Shown here in pieces: positions 9,485-19,659 of a DNA stretch of 64,000 nt. The stretch covers positions 274,501 through 338,500 of the forward strand of contig CAJHNH020007935.1 in the NCBI GenBank assembly GCA_905116865.2, in the 5' to 3' direction. Each line of letters starts with the position of its first letter. Within the stretch, counting starts at the first letter, position 1. The position numbers and the translations under genes were made by a program. The notes beneath the pieces are model-generated. The model was not told the origin of the DNA, searched no databases, and saw only the letters and a list, made by a program, of their open reading frames with translations. This DNA is from Candidula unifasciata (Eukaryota; Mollusca; Gastropoda; Stylommatophora; Geomitridae).

Positions 9485-9945
9485 CAGATACTGAGCTGAG
9501 TGCTTGGTGCAAAACTATGTGCTGTGGATTTCAAGTAGGGTAATTGTAGGATAATTGTTCCCCCTGTTGTGCCCACGACGGCTTTGTGTTGTTAAGTATA
9601 CTAAAAATGGCGGGGTGCTGATTACGTTTGGAATGGCGCGTGCTAATGCAGTATTGCATACACAATGCCAGCCTTCATAATGGACTGCTTGCATCAGCAG
9701 TGAGCTGCAAATATCGAGTGCTAGTGCTGGCACATTTGACAGCTGCCTCATGCATTTCATTTTACGTGTGTGTGTTTCAAAATTATTTTTGCTGGGACTG
9801 ACACGTTTTTCGGTAGTTTTCAAATAGGATCGTAAAGCACATTTTGTGTGATTTTCGCTGGCACAGGAATGGCGCAGTTATGGGGCGTTTAGTTTGCAGT
9901 GATGTTGGAACTTCGACTAACGACTAACTAACGTCTTAAGTTATA
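9485..9945 (+). mobile_element. SINE-Z copy 1 with CTAA tail
   Basis: This sequence of about 440 bases is homologous to 37.21-37.64 kb. Shared landmarks in order are GAGTG-TTGGTG, GAGCTGCA/ATTTCAA, a TTTGTGTTGT block, AATGGCGCGTG, GCGTGTGTTT-like, TTGGCACAGGA followed by GGCGCAGTTATGGGG and TTTGC. This copy ends in CGACTAACGACTAACTAACG; the other ends in repeated CATAA. No coding potential is seen. Confidence 0.6.
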
Positions 9946-10340
9946 CAAATGATGATGTTATCTTATGTTATGTTATCACAATCGAAGTCTTTGCACACCA
10001 GGCATCCCCATGCATGCTCAATCCTCTGATGCAGCAACCACTCAAAAGTACCTCTACTCATTGTTCCTAGGAGGAGTTGGTTATAATATCTCCTGTCGTA
10101 GACGGCATAGTCGCTCTTCACCAAGCTTAACTCCTAAGTCACGCAGTTGTGTTAGCATCAGTTTCGCAATAATGAAATAATAGCATTGAAAAGAACTGTG
10201 CGAAGAGGATTTAGAAGATTCAATGTAACAAAATAAAAACGACGAAAGAACAATACAAGTGAAACAATACAATTGAAACTCTAAACAATAGATTATAATA
10301 TATTGTTGAGGGTGATGTATGTATTGTTCTTCATCTTCAG

Positions 10341-10400
10341 TTGGCGAGTTCAAGGATAATCCAGAGACCACTCAAGATAACTTTTACCAACATCTTTCAG
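10341..10400 (+). CDS. EGF-domain gene, exon e (linker)
   Basis: This is a short exon of 60 nt, phase 1 at both ends. The acceptor is TTCTTCATCTTCAG and the donor is CTTTCAG|GTTTGT. It encodes GEFKDNPETTQDNFYQHLS, an acidic and polar stretch without cysteine. The codon split with exon d makes Val and with exon f makes Ala. Being short it could be chance, but the acceptor is strong, the phases fit both neighbours and the frame is open. Confidence 0.6.
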
Positions 10401-10559
10401 GTTTGTGTTGTGTTGTTGAAACCTTACCACTGCTTGTGATGTCTATGATAATAATGCCATCCTTATGACAGACTGGACACACAACCACATACATAAAGAG
10501 GCGTACACTCACGTGTACACATACAAGTTTATGTACCACTAGTACTACTCGGGGGAGAA

Positions 10560-11140
10560 ACAAGAAAAGAAAATAGAGACTTTTAGGCTGAAATGCTATA
10601 GGAAGATTCGCATAATACTATGGACAAGAAAGAGAAGAAATACTAGCATTTTAAAAGATCTGAACATCAAGGACGGTGACTAAAAACAGCATCTTGTCTC
10701 GGAAGCTGAAATATTTTTGTCGTATTAAGCGTTACTGACTTGAAAAAATAATAGCAGAAGGCTTGTACCAGGAAGGAGGGACAGGGGCCGACCAACACAA
10801 AGATTGACACAGGATATAAGTGACTCCATGAATATGAACATTTTTGAGGCGGAAGAGTTGACGAGAGACCGAGTTTGACTGACTTTCTACCCCACCAGGA
10901 CATCACACAAGCGATAAACACCCAAAGTGCCACCATGCGGATGAGGATCGCCGTGGAGAGGTCCCAGAAACCGCGTTCAGACATTTGGCCATATGTATGG
11001 CCTGCCTATATTGCGGCCCCTGGCAAAAGCCAGAGTGGGGCTTCAAATAACAAAAAAATTACGTCCTAAAAAGGACGTAAGGATATAAATCATGCAGACC
11101 GTGATGAAAGTGACGTTCTGCAAAGGACCTGCTACATGAT
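10560..11140 (+). mobile_element. LINE-A 3' fragment split by SINE-X
   Basis: The 3' part of LINE-A runs from 10560 to 10872: the blocks for CYRKI, the LKDLNIK region, the SRKLKYF region and GRGRP are recognisable between stops. It resumes at 11090 with GCAGACCGTGATGAAAGTGACGTTCTGC ... GGACCTGCTAC ATGATAATGA. The gap is filled exactly by an antisense SINE-X copy (next entry). It lies in the last intron of the EGF gene. Confidence 0.8.
10873..11089 (-). mobile_element. SINE-X copy 5, nested in LINE-A
   Basis: Full-length antisense SINE-X. From left to right it has the tail GACTGACTTTC, TACCCCACCAGGACATC, CAGAAACCGCGTTCAGAC, GCCTGCCTATATTGCGGCCC, GTGGGGCTTC and the head palindrome TTACGTCC ... 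GGACGTAA (about 11068-11089). LINE-A sequence stops at GACCGAGTTT and continues right after the element, so SINE-X was active after this LINE-A copy. Confidence 0.88.
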
Positions 11141-11158
11141 AATGAAATATTATAAACA

Positions 11159-11170
<12 letters not shown>

Positions 11171-11242
<72 letters not shown>
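11171..11242. repeat. (AT)n/(AC)n microsatellite
   Basis: CT-rich start, about 58 bases of AT repeats, then ACACACACAC. It lies 69 bases before the terminal exon of the EGF gene. Confidence 0.95.
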
Positions 11243-11310
11243 TCGCATTTTCCTTGTATTGCTGAAATATGTAACACCTATTTGGTCTATAATTCTTTTA
11301 TTTACGACAG

Positions 11311-11438
11311 CTGAAAGCAAAAGTGTGCTCCTCTACATGCTGATGAGTAAGTACGAAGAGACTTTGGAGAAGGCTCAGATGGAAGTCAGCAGAAGTATTC
11401 GGCTAAGAAACAAGTTGAGAGTCATCATGGGCGGATAA
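11311..11438 (+). CDS. EGF-domain gene, terminal exon f with stop
   Basis: The acceptor is TTATTTACGACAG and the exon starts in phase 1. The frame encodes 41 residues and ends at TAA (11436-11438). The sequence (ESKSVLLYMLMSKYEETLEK...) is rich in Leu, Lys, Glu and Arg and should form an amphipathic helix with heptad-like spacing. It contains no cysteine and no hydrophobic run long enough for a membrane anchor. The protein is therefore probably secreted, with a helical C-terminus that may pair with itself or a partner (inference). A possible AATAAA polyadenylation signal stands at 11755-11760. Confidence 0.7.
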
Positions 11439-11565
11439 CTGCGTTTCCTCTACACAGAGTTCCTGACCCTGCGTGTGTGAGACATTCACAGATTCATGCT
11501 TCTGGCGTACTGGTTGTTGTCTTAGCTTAGTTCTGCTTGGGGATTGCTTCAATCACACACTTCAG

Positions 11566-11568
<3 letters not shown>

Positions 11569-11644
<76 letters not shown>
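11569..11644. repeat. (AT)38 microsatellite
   Basis: Pure AT dinucleotide run just 3' of the EGF gene, probably within its 3' UTR or directly downstream. Confidence 0.97.
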
Positions 11645-11646
<2 letters not shown>

Positions 11647-11761
11647 CTGTATTCAATGGTACGCAGTACCCGCATCTCTTTAATGCATTTTTTTTTCAAC
11701 ACTATTGCAATATACACTAGTTTGTTGTTTGTTCATATTTTACATTTTCATAACAATAAAT

Positions 11762-12027
11762 CACTTATCGGTAGCTGAAATATTTTGGTTAAATCAGGCG
11801 CCATTGCGGATTGAAAAAGAATAATAATAACAAAAGGCATTGCGCTGAGAAGGAGGGGCAGGGGCCGACCAATAGGAAGATGGGTACAGTATATAAGTGA
11901 CGCCTGGATATGAAAGTCCATGAGGCGGGAGAGCTGACGAGAGACCGAGTTTTTTTTCTCGGGCAGATCGTGATGAAAGCGACGTTCTGCAAAGGACCTG
12001 CTACGTGATGATGATGATATCGCGTCA
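11762..12027 (+). mobile_element. LINE-A 3' fragment with GAT tail
   Basis: 5'-truncated copy beginning in the SRKLKYFG block. It continues through GAGGGGCAGGGGCCGACC, GGCGGGAGAGCTGACGAGAG and GACGTTCTGCAAAGGACCTG, and ends in GTGATGATGATGAT. A short T expansion lies at 11950. The open frames on the opposite strand are shadows. Confidence 0.85.
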
Positions 12028-12376
12028 CCTAAACGCTTTTTTTTTCTTCCACTGAATTTGACACCTTTCTTTGGTGAGTATGTTTTGCATCGAGATACCT
12101 TTGCTATGGTAATGTTACACATACACCCACAACTGCACCCATTCGTTAAAAAAAAAACACACACACACGCACGCACAAACACACATCCATGCACAAACAC
12201 ACACATGCACAACGTGAGTATCTGGATTGTTAGTATCAGTAAGCATGGCTCAAACGAAAGTTTCAGTGCTTTTGAAAACTGTTGTTTGATTAAAGATAGC
12301 TCTTTGACTCTTTGTACGAAAATTGTATAGGTAAGGGATGGATGACAATTGGATTTTCCCAAATTGTAGTTTGGCA

Positions 12377-12597
12377 TATATTGTTTCTAGAGCAGATTTT
12401 TGTGACAACATGAAAATCGAAACACCAAGAGGCAGGGGAAGACCAAGAAGAAGATTTATTGAAGGAGTCACGGACAACTTGAGACTTCATAACATCACGG
12501 CATATGAAGCGACTGAGCGCGCCCTGGCTCGGTTGCCGATCATCTGATAGACTGCGACGCCTAGCGGCACAAGCAGATTTTGACAAAAGAAGAAGAA
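12377..12597 (+). mobile_element. LINE-B 3' fragment with 11 bp target site duplication
   Basis: The copy is 221 bp and severely 5' truncated. It encodes the C-terminal tail (ETPRGRGRPRRRF, then IEGVTDNLRLHNITAYEATE) and ends in AAAAGAAGAAGAA. It is flanked by perfect direct repeats GTAGTTTGGCA at 12366-12376 and 12598-12608. Truncation plus target duplication is the mark of target-primed reverse transcription. This is the best bounded LINE insertion in the window. Confidence 0.9.
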
Positions 12598-12639
12598 GTA
12601 GTTTGGCAGTGGTAGATAACAATTTTATTTTCTTTCAAT

Positions 12640-12845
12640 TTTATATCGTTTCTTCATGAAGATAACAGTTTGGCTGTGACATATGACAGTTAGACTGTCA
12701 AAACAGCGTGGCTGTGTCAGAAGACAGTTAAATGGTCTTAAATGACAACTGGATAGTGTCAGATGACAATCTGACGGTCCGGCATGGTAGATTGCCATCG
12801 TATGACATTGTGACAGCAAAAAGACGACAGTTTGACTGCGCTAAT
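12640..12845. repeat. Degenerate short tandem repeat (about 22-24 bp)
   Basis: Imperfect units built around (A)TGACAGTTTGACTGTGTCAG recur about eight times: GTTTGGCTGTGACATATGACA, TTAGACTGTCAAA, GTGGCTGTGTCAGAAGACA and so on. Similar words (GATGACAATTGG, TAGTTTGGC) stand left of the LINE-B copy, so LINE-B seems to have landed inside this array. Confidence 0.55.
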
Positions 12846-13139
12846 TTATTGACTGAGACTATGTACGTCATATTTACGACCTTAACTCCACGAAGAACTG
12901 CCGTCATTGGATATCTCTGCACATTTCGTAAAATATTTTAATTTCATGCCAAGTTATGTCTGCATATAATCCTATTGCTGACACACCACCTTAGTTTAAA
13001 TGTACTGTTAGCGTTTTATGCCTTTTTCTTTCTTTACTGCACATAAATATTAAAATACGTATACAACGCTAATTTTCGTGTTTCCACCATACTGTCCATT
13101 TGTTTGCGTCTTTGTGCTTTGGTTACTAATATCCTTGTT

Positions 13140-13351
13140 AACGCTTCATCCCCTTGTGGGATGCAATTTTTATTTATTCTGAAGCCCCACCCTGGCTCTT
13201 GTCAGGGGCCGCAATATAGCCCGGCCATAAATATGGTCTAACGGTTGAACGCGGTTTCCGGGACCTCTCCACGGGTGATCCTCATCCGCATGTTGGCACT
13301 TTGTGTCACTGGGTGTTTATCGCTTTGTGTGATGTCCTAGTGGGGTACAAC

Positions 13352-13382
<31 letters not shown>

Positions 13383-13395
13383 CATACATACATAC
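13140..13395 (+). mobile_element. SINE-X copy 6, full length, CATA tail
   Basis: The head is CATCCC-CTTGT-GGGATG (13147-13163), a different sequence from copies 3 and 5 but again a perfect small hairpin. The body follows with GAAGCCCCACCCTGG, GGGGCCGCAATATAG, GGTTGAACGCGGTTTCCGGG and CCTAGTGGGGTA. The tail is about eleven copies of CATA (13350-13395). Confidence 0.88.
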
Positions 13396-13574
13396 ATCAT
13401 AAAGCATCATTAAACTGTGTTTGAGTCAATCAATATAGTCATGCACATTCTTAAATACTGTGTATATTCCGTCTATTCACAGTAATAAACATTCCTTTCA
13501 TCTAATTTTCAAACATAACCATTCCTAAATGTTAATGTATTCATACTCAATCTGAAGTCATGCACATTCTTATC

Positions 13575-14575
13575 CGTCTTGTATAGTATTATTATGAGAA
13601 GTATGGGGTTTCCAGCGCATTTAGTGCATTTAATTGAAAATCTTTATCATGAACAACAAGCAGCCGTCAGAGCAGCTGGTGAAACATCAGATTGGTTCGA
13701 GGTACAAAAAAAAGGGGGGGGGGTGAGGCAGGGGTGCATTCTCTCACCATATCCATTCAATTTATACGCAGAAAATATAATGAGAAATGTCAAAAATGAC
13801 CAGACTTGTGACAGTTATGATCTGCTCAAAATTGGTGGCAACCCTATTCTGGAACTCCGCTACGCAGATGACACAGTCCTCCTTTCGAACAGCGTAAAAG
13901 GAATATAAAATTTAATATTGGCTGTCCAAAAGCACAGTAAAGACCAAAATCTGTTCTTGAATTTGAAGAAAACGAAAGTAATGTCCACAGATAAAACTGG
14001 CTGTCACCCAAAAATAACAATAAACGATGATTAAATTGAAAATGTCACAAACTTTAAATATCTAGGCTCTATAATAAACAGCAATGGAGACTGTTTGACA
14101 TAAATTAAAAGGAGAATAGCAAAAGCAATGCAAAGATTGAACAGCGTTAAAAGTCTATGATTAAGTACCAGCAAGGAGATCAAAATTAGAATTTTGAGAG
14201 CATGCATCTTCCCTGTGACGGATGTGAGTCGTGGACTATCTCTCGGTCCTTAAGAAAGAGAATAGGAGTTTTTGAGCTGAAATGCTATAGAAAGATTCTC
14301 AGAATATCTTGGACAAAGAAGAGGATATATACTGACATCTTGAAAGATCTGAACATCAAGGAAGATTGGCTAATAAACAGCATCCTGTCTCGGAAGCTGA
14401 AATATTTTGGTCATATCAAGCGCCACGACGGATAGGACAAAATTATAGCAGAAGGCATGGTAACAGAAGGGAGGGACAGGAGCCGACCGACACGAAGATG
14501 GGCACAGGATATAAGTGACTTCTTGAGTATGAAAGTACATGAGAATTGGTGAGAGACCGAGTTTCTTTCAGGCAA
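13575..14575 (+). pseudogene. LINE-A reverse transcriptase and C-terminus, broken
   Basis: About 1 kb of a non-LTR retrotransposon ORF2. An open segment at 13579-13908 holds the RT palm motifs: R-Q-G-C-I-L-S-P (residues 50-57) and the catalytic Y-A-D-D (95-98). A poly-G expansion at about 13717 shifts or pads the frame relative to the other copy at 44.6 kb. Stops and a frameshift follow, then the C-terminal part (SWTISRSLRKRI, CYRKILRISW, KDLNIKEDWLINSILSRKLK) at 14202-14435. It ends in GAGACCGAGTTTCTTTCAGGCA without the last part. Dead copy. Confidence 0.85.
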
Positions 14576-15234
14576 AAACAAAACCATCACAAAAATTGTA
14601 TTCAGCAGTACTTGTGAACCGTTGTCAAAGGTAACGAAAGAATTCGAGGTGTCAATTGGAACAGTTCAAAGCATTGTTCATAAGAAACAATATGGGCAGA
14701 TATTTTTTACAGTGGGTATGATGTAATGAACAGGTAAACATTTGGTACTGCGGAAGGGATTTGTCGTCTACCAAAGTGCTAAAATGCTTGCCAGAATGCA
14801 TGGGGAGACTTTTTCTAACCAACCTATGGTGCAGAATTCCCTCAAAATGACCAGTTTGTTTAACTCTTTATGTTTCTTTCATACTTTTGTAATAAATCCA
14901 TTGGAACAAGTTTTTAAATTAACGATCCTTATTGACAACAACAGGAGCGGTATGAAGAAATTTTCACATGTAAAAAATTAAGCATAACGCTGGATTTCTT
15001 TTGAATTACATCTAATGACAATTGCAAATGTACGGTATTTATGTCACTAATCGTAATTCAAAACAGTTGCACCGATACGGTTCTTAGTTATCTTCCGCTA
15101 GCCATTTGTTCATCCTGCTAACTTCTCACTACATCTAGTTCCCCACAAAAGGTTACTTTCCATCGGCTGTTAAAATTGTTAAGACGTATCCTCTTCTAGA
15201 TGCCAACTTTCTTTGGTGAATCTTTCTGTTGGCT
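14576..15234. other. Intergenic, nothing recognised
   Basis: AT-rich. The open frame at 14742-14981 shows no domain and no repeat relation. Confidence 0.4.
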
Positions 15235-16240
15235 CATAAGCAGCATCTTGTCCCGAAAGCTGTGGTGTTTTGATCATGTCAACCATCATGGCGGCCCAGA
15301 GAAAGTGGTGGTGTTTTGATCATGTCAACCATCATGGTGGCCCAGAGAAAGCTGTGGTGTTTTGATCATGTCAACCATCATGGTGGCCCAGAGAAAGCTG
15401 TGGTGTTTTGATCATGTCAACCATCATGGTGGCCCAGAGAAAGCGGTGGTGTTTTGATCATGTCAACCATCATGGTGGCCCAGAGAAAGCGGCGGTGTTT
15501 TGATCATGTCAACCATCATGGTGGCCCAGAGAAAGCTGTGGTGTTTTGATCATGTCAACCATCATGGTGGCCCAGAGAAAGCTGTGGTGTTTTGATCATG
15601 TCAACCATCATGGTGGCCCAGAGAAAGCGGTGGTGTTTTGATCATGTCAACCATCATGGTGGCCCAGAGAAAGCGGCGGTGTTTTGATCATGTCAACCAT
15701 CATGGTGGCCCAGAGAAAGCTGTGGTGTTTTGATCATGTCAACCGTCATGGTGGCCCAGAGAAAGCTGTGGTGTTTTGATCATGTCAACCATCATGGTGG
15801 CCCAGAGAAAGCTGTGGTGTTTTGATCATGTCAACCGTCATGGTGGCCCAGAGAAAGCTGTGGTGTTTTGATCACGTCAACCGTCATGGTGGCCCAGAGA
15901 AAGCTGTGGTGTTTTCATCATGTCAACCGTCATGGTGGCCCAGAGAAAACGGTGGTGTTTTGATCATGTCAACCGTCATGGTGGCCCAGAGAAAGCTGTG
16001 GTGTTTTGATCATGTCAACCGTCATGGTGGCCCAGAGAAAGCGGTGGTGGAGGGTACTGATTCAGGAATACGAGGCAGACAGACCCAGACCTCTGCACAG
16101 GTGGAGTCGATACAGGACATTGAAGATGCAATGGTTATGAAAGCACATAGGGCTGGAGAATTAGCTACAGAGGTAAAGACTTTCAGGTGTGCGGTGACGA
16201 GAGCGACGTTCTGCAAAGGACCTGCTAATTGATGATGATT
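15235..16240 (+). mobile_element. LINE-A 3' fragment carrying a 46 bp tandem expansion
   Basis: It starts in LINE-A at AAGCAGCATCTTGTCCCGAAAGC (INSILSRKL region). It ends with the normal LINE-A 3' end: GGAGAATTAGCTACAGAGG, GACGAGAGCGACGTTCTGC, AAAGGACCTGCTA, TTGATGATGATT. Between these lies a 46 bp array, entered separately. Confidence 0.88.
15255..16036 (+). repeat. 46 bp x 17 minisatellite inside LINE-A
   Basis: Seventeen head-to-tail units, each starting GAAAG, with starts at 15255, 15301, 15347 and so on every 46 bases to 16037. There is not one indel. Units differ only by point changes (for example ACCATCATGG or ACCGTCATGG; CTGTGG or CGGTGG). The unit corresponds to the LINE-A codons for K-Y-F-x-H-x-x-x-x-G-x-E-K. 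As 46 is not a multiple of three, the reading frame rotates every unit, so the array is not coding. Confidence 0.95.
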
Positions 16241-18490
16241 GCTGCTATGGTTATTTTTACTGGCAACTGCCAGTTTGCAGAATTTAACTACCAGGCTTTC
16301 AACACTTATTCATTTCGGCTTGCATCCAAAATAAGTTCAACCAATAATAACTACCAGCGAACGCCGTTGGAAAATTCTCAATGGCTATAACCCCTTCCCT
16401 AACCTTTTTTTTTCTTCCGGCGTTCGGCAATCAGGGTTGATAAATGTGCGGAAGTGACGTCAGGATGTCTGTGGCGGATATTAAAACATTAACTTTTTCA
16501 GTTGCCTGCGTATTACCAGGTTTAAAAGTGGAAGTTTTAGATCAGGGCTTTTCAAATTTTTCGTGCTGGTGATACACTTTGAATATGCCTTGACATAATT
16601 TAGCGACACCGTTATTCAGGCTACTAGCAAACGAGATGTTAAAATAACCCCTTAGATGAAATACGGGCACCTTTATTAATTACGTTCACGCGGCACACCT
16701 CCACACTGCAGCTGAAACACGAATATGTCGCAACACACATGAATGCAAAAGTTTGAACAATTTCAAAAATCCTAGAGAATAAAAAGCAGAGTGTATCAAA
16801 ATAAAAATGACACTTAACTAGTAAATCCTTATAAAGGAGATGGCTCCATAGCACACGTGGCATTGTCATAAATTATTTTTTATTGATCCAATGTTCCAGC
16901 ACAAGCATTTGAATGCCGGGACGGGCGATAGGGAATTTGGATGTAAATTCTGGTCTGAGCAGAGATTAGCATGTAGCCCTAATACAGCCCAGCGTTGCTT
17001 TGCGTGCGCCTAGCTAATTCAAAACACCAAGTTAGCTTGACAATCTTACTAGACACGAATACGCTCAGAAAGAGCTTCGCATGTTTGAATTCGTTAAGGG
17101 CCTTTTTTCCGTGGATCGAGAAGGGGGTGACAAAGATAGGGAGGGAGGGGGGACGAGAAAGAAAGACTAAAAAGCAATTATTCAGGGCAGTATTAGAATA
17201 GTTAGTTCGGTGCTGTTCACATTTCTAGGCCCATGATTAGAATAACTTCCCTTGCCATTCATGCCTCCTAAGGTCGCTGGACCTTTCCTATGTTGCGGAG
17301 GAGTCCTGTTTTCCTTATTGTAAACGGTTAAACCGTTGCCTCTTTTCTCGTCTTCTCGCCGCTCGCTTGCGTGATTATTTTCACATTTTGCTACCTGCGC
17401 GACGGTTCAGGAGCATGGAATCAGCGATATTTTTGCTGCCTACTCTCCTTTTAACTGCTTTCTTTCTCTAGGGAAGAAGCCAAACAAACATGGCAATAAA
17501 AAAAAAAAAAAAATCACAGTTTCGATTGCCAAGAATCGTTGCCTCTGCGGCGCTTTGCCCTGCAGTCTTTTGTGTTTAATATCTTCTCTCTTGGTCTATC
17601 CCTATCTGTCTTCTCCGCCAGTTTTCCTGTCTTCACTTCGCAATCCTTTGTTCCAATTCTCCTGACGTGCTCCCCCCCCCCCCCCCCCCCATGTGGATTA
17701 TCTGTTCTATCGCTGGTAACTATTTCTCTGCTTGAGAAAATGCTATGGTATTACAGACTGTCTTTAGCATTGGTTGGCAGTTGGTCTAGGGGGAAGCTTG
17801 GACAGGCTGACTGCTCTTCTAATCCGGCAGCTTTTGCAGCATTCTTTCTTCCAAACGCATTGATGTTACCTTTTCTTTGGAGTAAACAATGCAAGCTGAG
17901 ATAGGAATTATCCTGCATGTGCAACACATGATCTGTACAAAAATGCCTAAACTTTATGTTATAGGTAAAAGAAACTTAATCTCTGGCTCTCTGGCCCATA
18001 ATTGATCATGGCAATGATAACAGAAAACATGGTTACCGAAAAATTAGGGTCTGAGCATCTAATAAGAAGTACGATACATACTCGCAGTGCCAACAATGGT
18101 CCGGAAATCCTATGTTCTAATTGTGGAAACATTTCTTAATGCGAGCGGGTCTTACTAGTCAACTGGCTATCAGAATGGGTTATTATTTCCATGCGGGATA
18201 TTCTAAGAAGAGGAGGGCAAATGAAGAACCTGGAATGATATCATCAGGAAATTGACAGGACTCGGTTATCATACACTTATTCATCAAGCGGAAGACAGAA
18301 AGTTGGCAGGTTTTATGTGCTAGTGCTTCCATCAATACACCTCCATGACCCTAATGGGTCAAGGGTTATGTTATGTATGTAAACTATAAGACATACTATA
18401 AAAGTGTAACAGTATCATCTGGAAAGACTTAAAAGTACCAAAAATATCAACGTAGGCGGTAATAAATTACAGGACATATTTAGTACCCTT
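16241..18490. other. Intergenic, no gene recognised
   Basis: It contains poly-A and poly-C runs (17499-17514, 17672-17690) and chance open frames such as 17539-17904, which is driven by pyrimidine-rich sequence. A possible hAT-like end near 16545 (CAGGGCTTTTCAAA) has no visible partner. No supported gene. Confidence 0.5.
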
Positions 18491-18494
18491 TTGA

Positions 18495-18600
18495 TCTTTC
18501 AGTGTCTGTGGCTTAGGCGTTGCGAACGCGCTTCGTAATGCCGGGTGCCTGGTTTGATCCCACCTGCGGGCCTTACGCATTGCATTGGTTTCGACAGTGG
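18495..18600 (+). mobile_element. SINE-T-like tRNA head
   Basis: TGTGGCTTAGGCGTTGCGAACGC and, after a gap of about 20 bases, GCCTGGTTTGATCCCACC look like pol III A and B box regions. The rest of the SINE-T body is not clearly present. The acceptor arm does not pair, so a functional tRNA is unlikely. Confidence 0.4.
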
Positions 18601-19655
18601 AATCGAGAAGCCGACCGCCCAGAAGCATTGGCAAACTTCTGGACGTAAACTTGCCTAGAAAAACCACAACAGCCAAAAAATGCTATGTTTGGTTTTGCAA
18701 CGTCCAGTAAAAGATACGCAACTTTATTATTTATAGTTTCTCACCATTCTTCTATAAAGTTGTATCTCTGCGGCTTCCATATAATTTATAAATACTTCGA
18801 CTGATCATCATCAAAAAGGCACTGAACGTTCGTTCGCTCGTTCGTTTGATTTCAGTTAGCCACGTTCAACCTCTGACAAAGGAGCTAGCTCCGTCCTGGG
18901 TCAATATCAGTTATAATTATGGCAACAAATTGTGTTGCTATGTCATTGTGTAGTTTTTGGTGCTATTTTTAAAAAAAATGTCTTCATTGTCAATCTGACC
19001 GGTCAGGTCATGCCCGTCTCATTGTGCATGCTTAGATTTGATTAGTTCATGTATTGAGCCATCCGTTGGTGGTGTTGCTGCTATTGATTGGTCTATCTTC
19101 TGAGTTATGCATGGTGATATTGTTATACCAATTCTTCGGGTTGTTTTAATAGTTGTTACCATTATGGTTCGCCCATCCATGTATTTATGAAAAAAAAAAC
19201 ATAAAATCGATCACGTAAAACCTACTGTGAGCAGTAACGGTTATAACAGCGGTCTGGTTTCTTTGTGCCAATTGTGTTGGCTAAGAAATATTAATTTCAT
19301 CAAAACTAATGACTTGGACTGGTACTCTAGTACCCAGTGAGGGCTGTTGGGGAGGGGACTGGTATGCACTACACACACCCACACACATATATAGACATAC
19401 ACGTACAATTACACACACGCATAACATACACGTCTGCAGGCCCATGTGGGAATGCATGTATGCATGTTTACATACACACACATGTATATATACACGCGTT
19501 TAAGCCCACGTGGGAAAGCACGTCTAAAACAGGAAATAGAGGGGTTGAGGAAACGAGATGTAAAAGAACAACCCTAAGGCGAACGTTGATGAGAGAAGTA
19601 AATGAGCTGATCTAAATTTCATTAGTGATATCGAAGAGACTGCACTAGACATAAT
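18601..19655. other. Intergenic; CA-rich stretch
   Basis: Imperfect (CA)n with ACATACAC variants from about 19370 to 19500. Nothing else recognised. Confidence 0.5.
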
Positions 19656-19659
19656 ATTT

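Noticed and set aside
10920..10985. Hammerhead-like words in antisense SINE-X (GGATGAGG ... CAGAAACCGCG)
   Set aside because: The core CTGATGA is not matched, no helix II is formed and the cleavage-site triplet is not in place, so a self-cleaving ribozyme is not supported.
16545..16870. hAT-like left end CAGGGCTTTTCAAA with GCGGCACACC
   Set aside because: It resembles hAT subterminal text, but I could not find a matching right terminus or an 8 bp duplication.
17539..17904. 121-codon open frame
   Set aside because: It crosses a C run and pyrimidine-rich sequence; composition explains it and no motif is visible.
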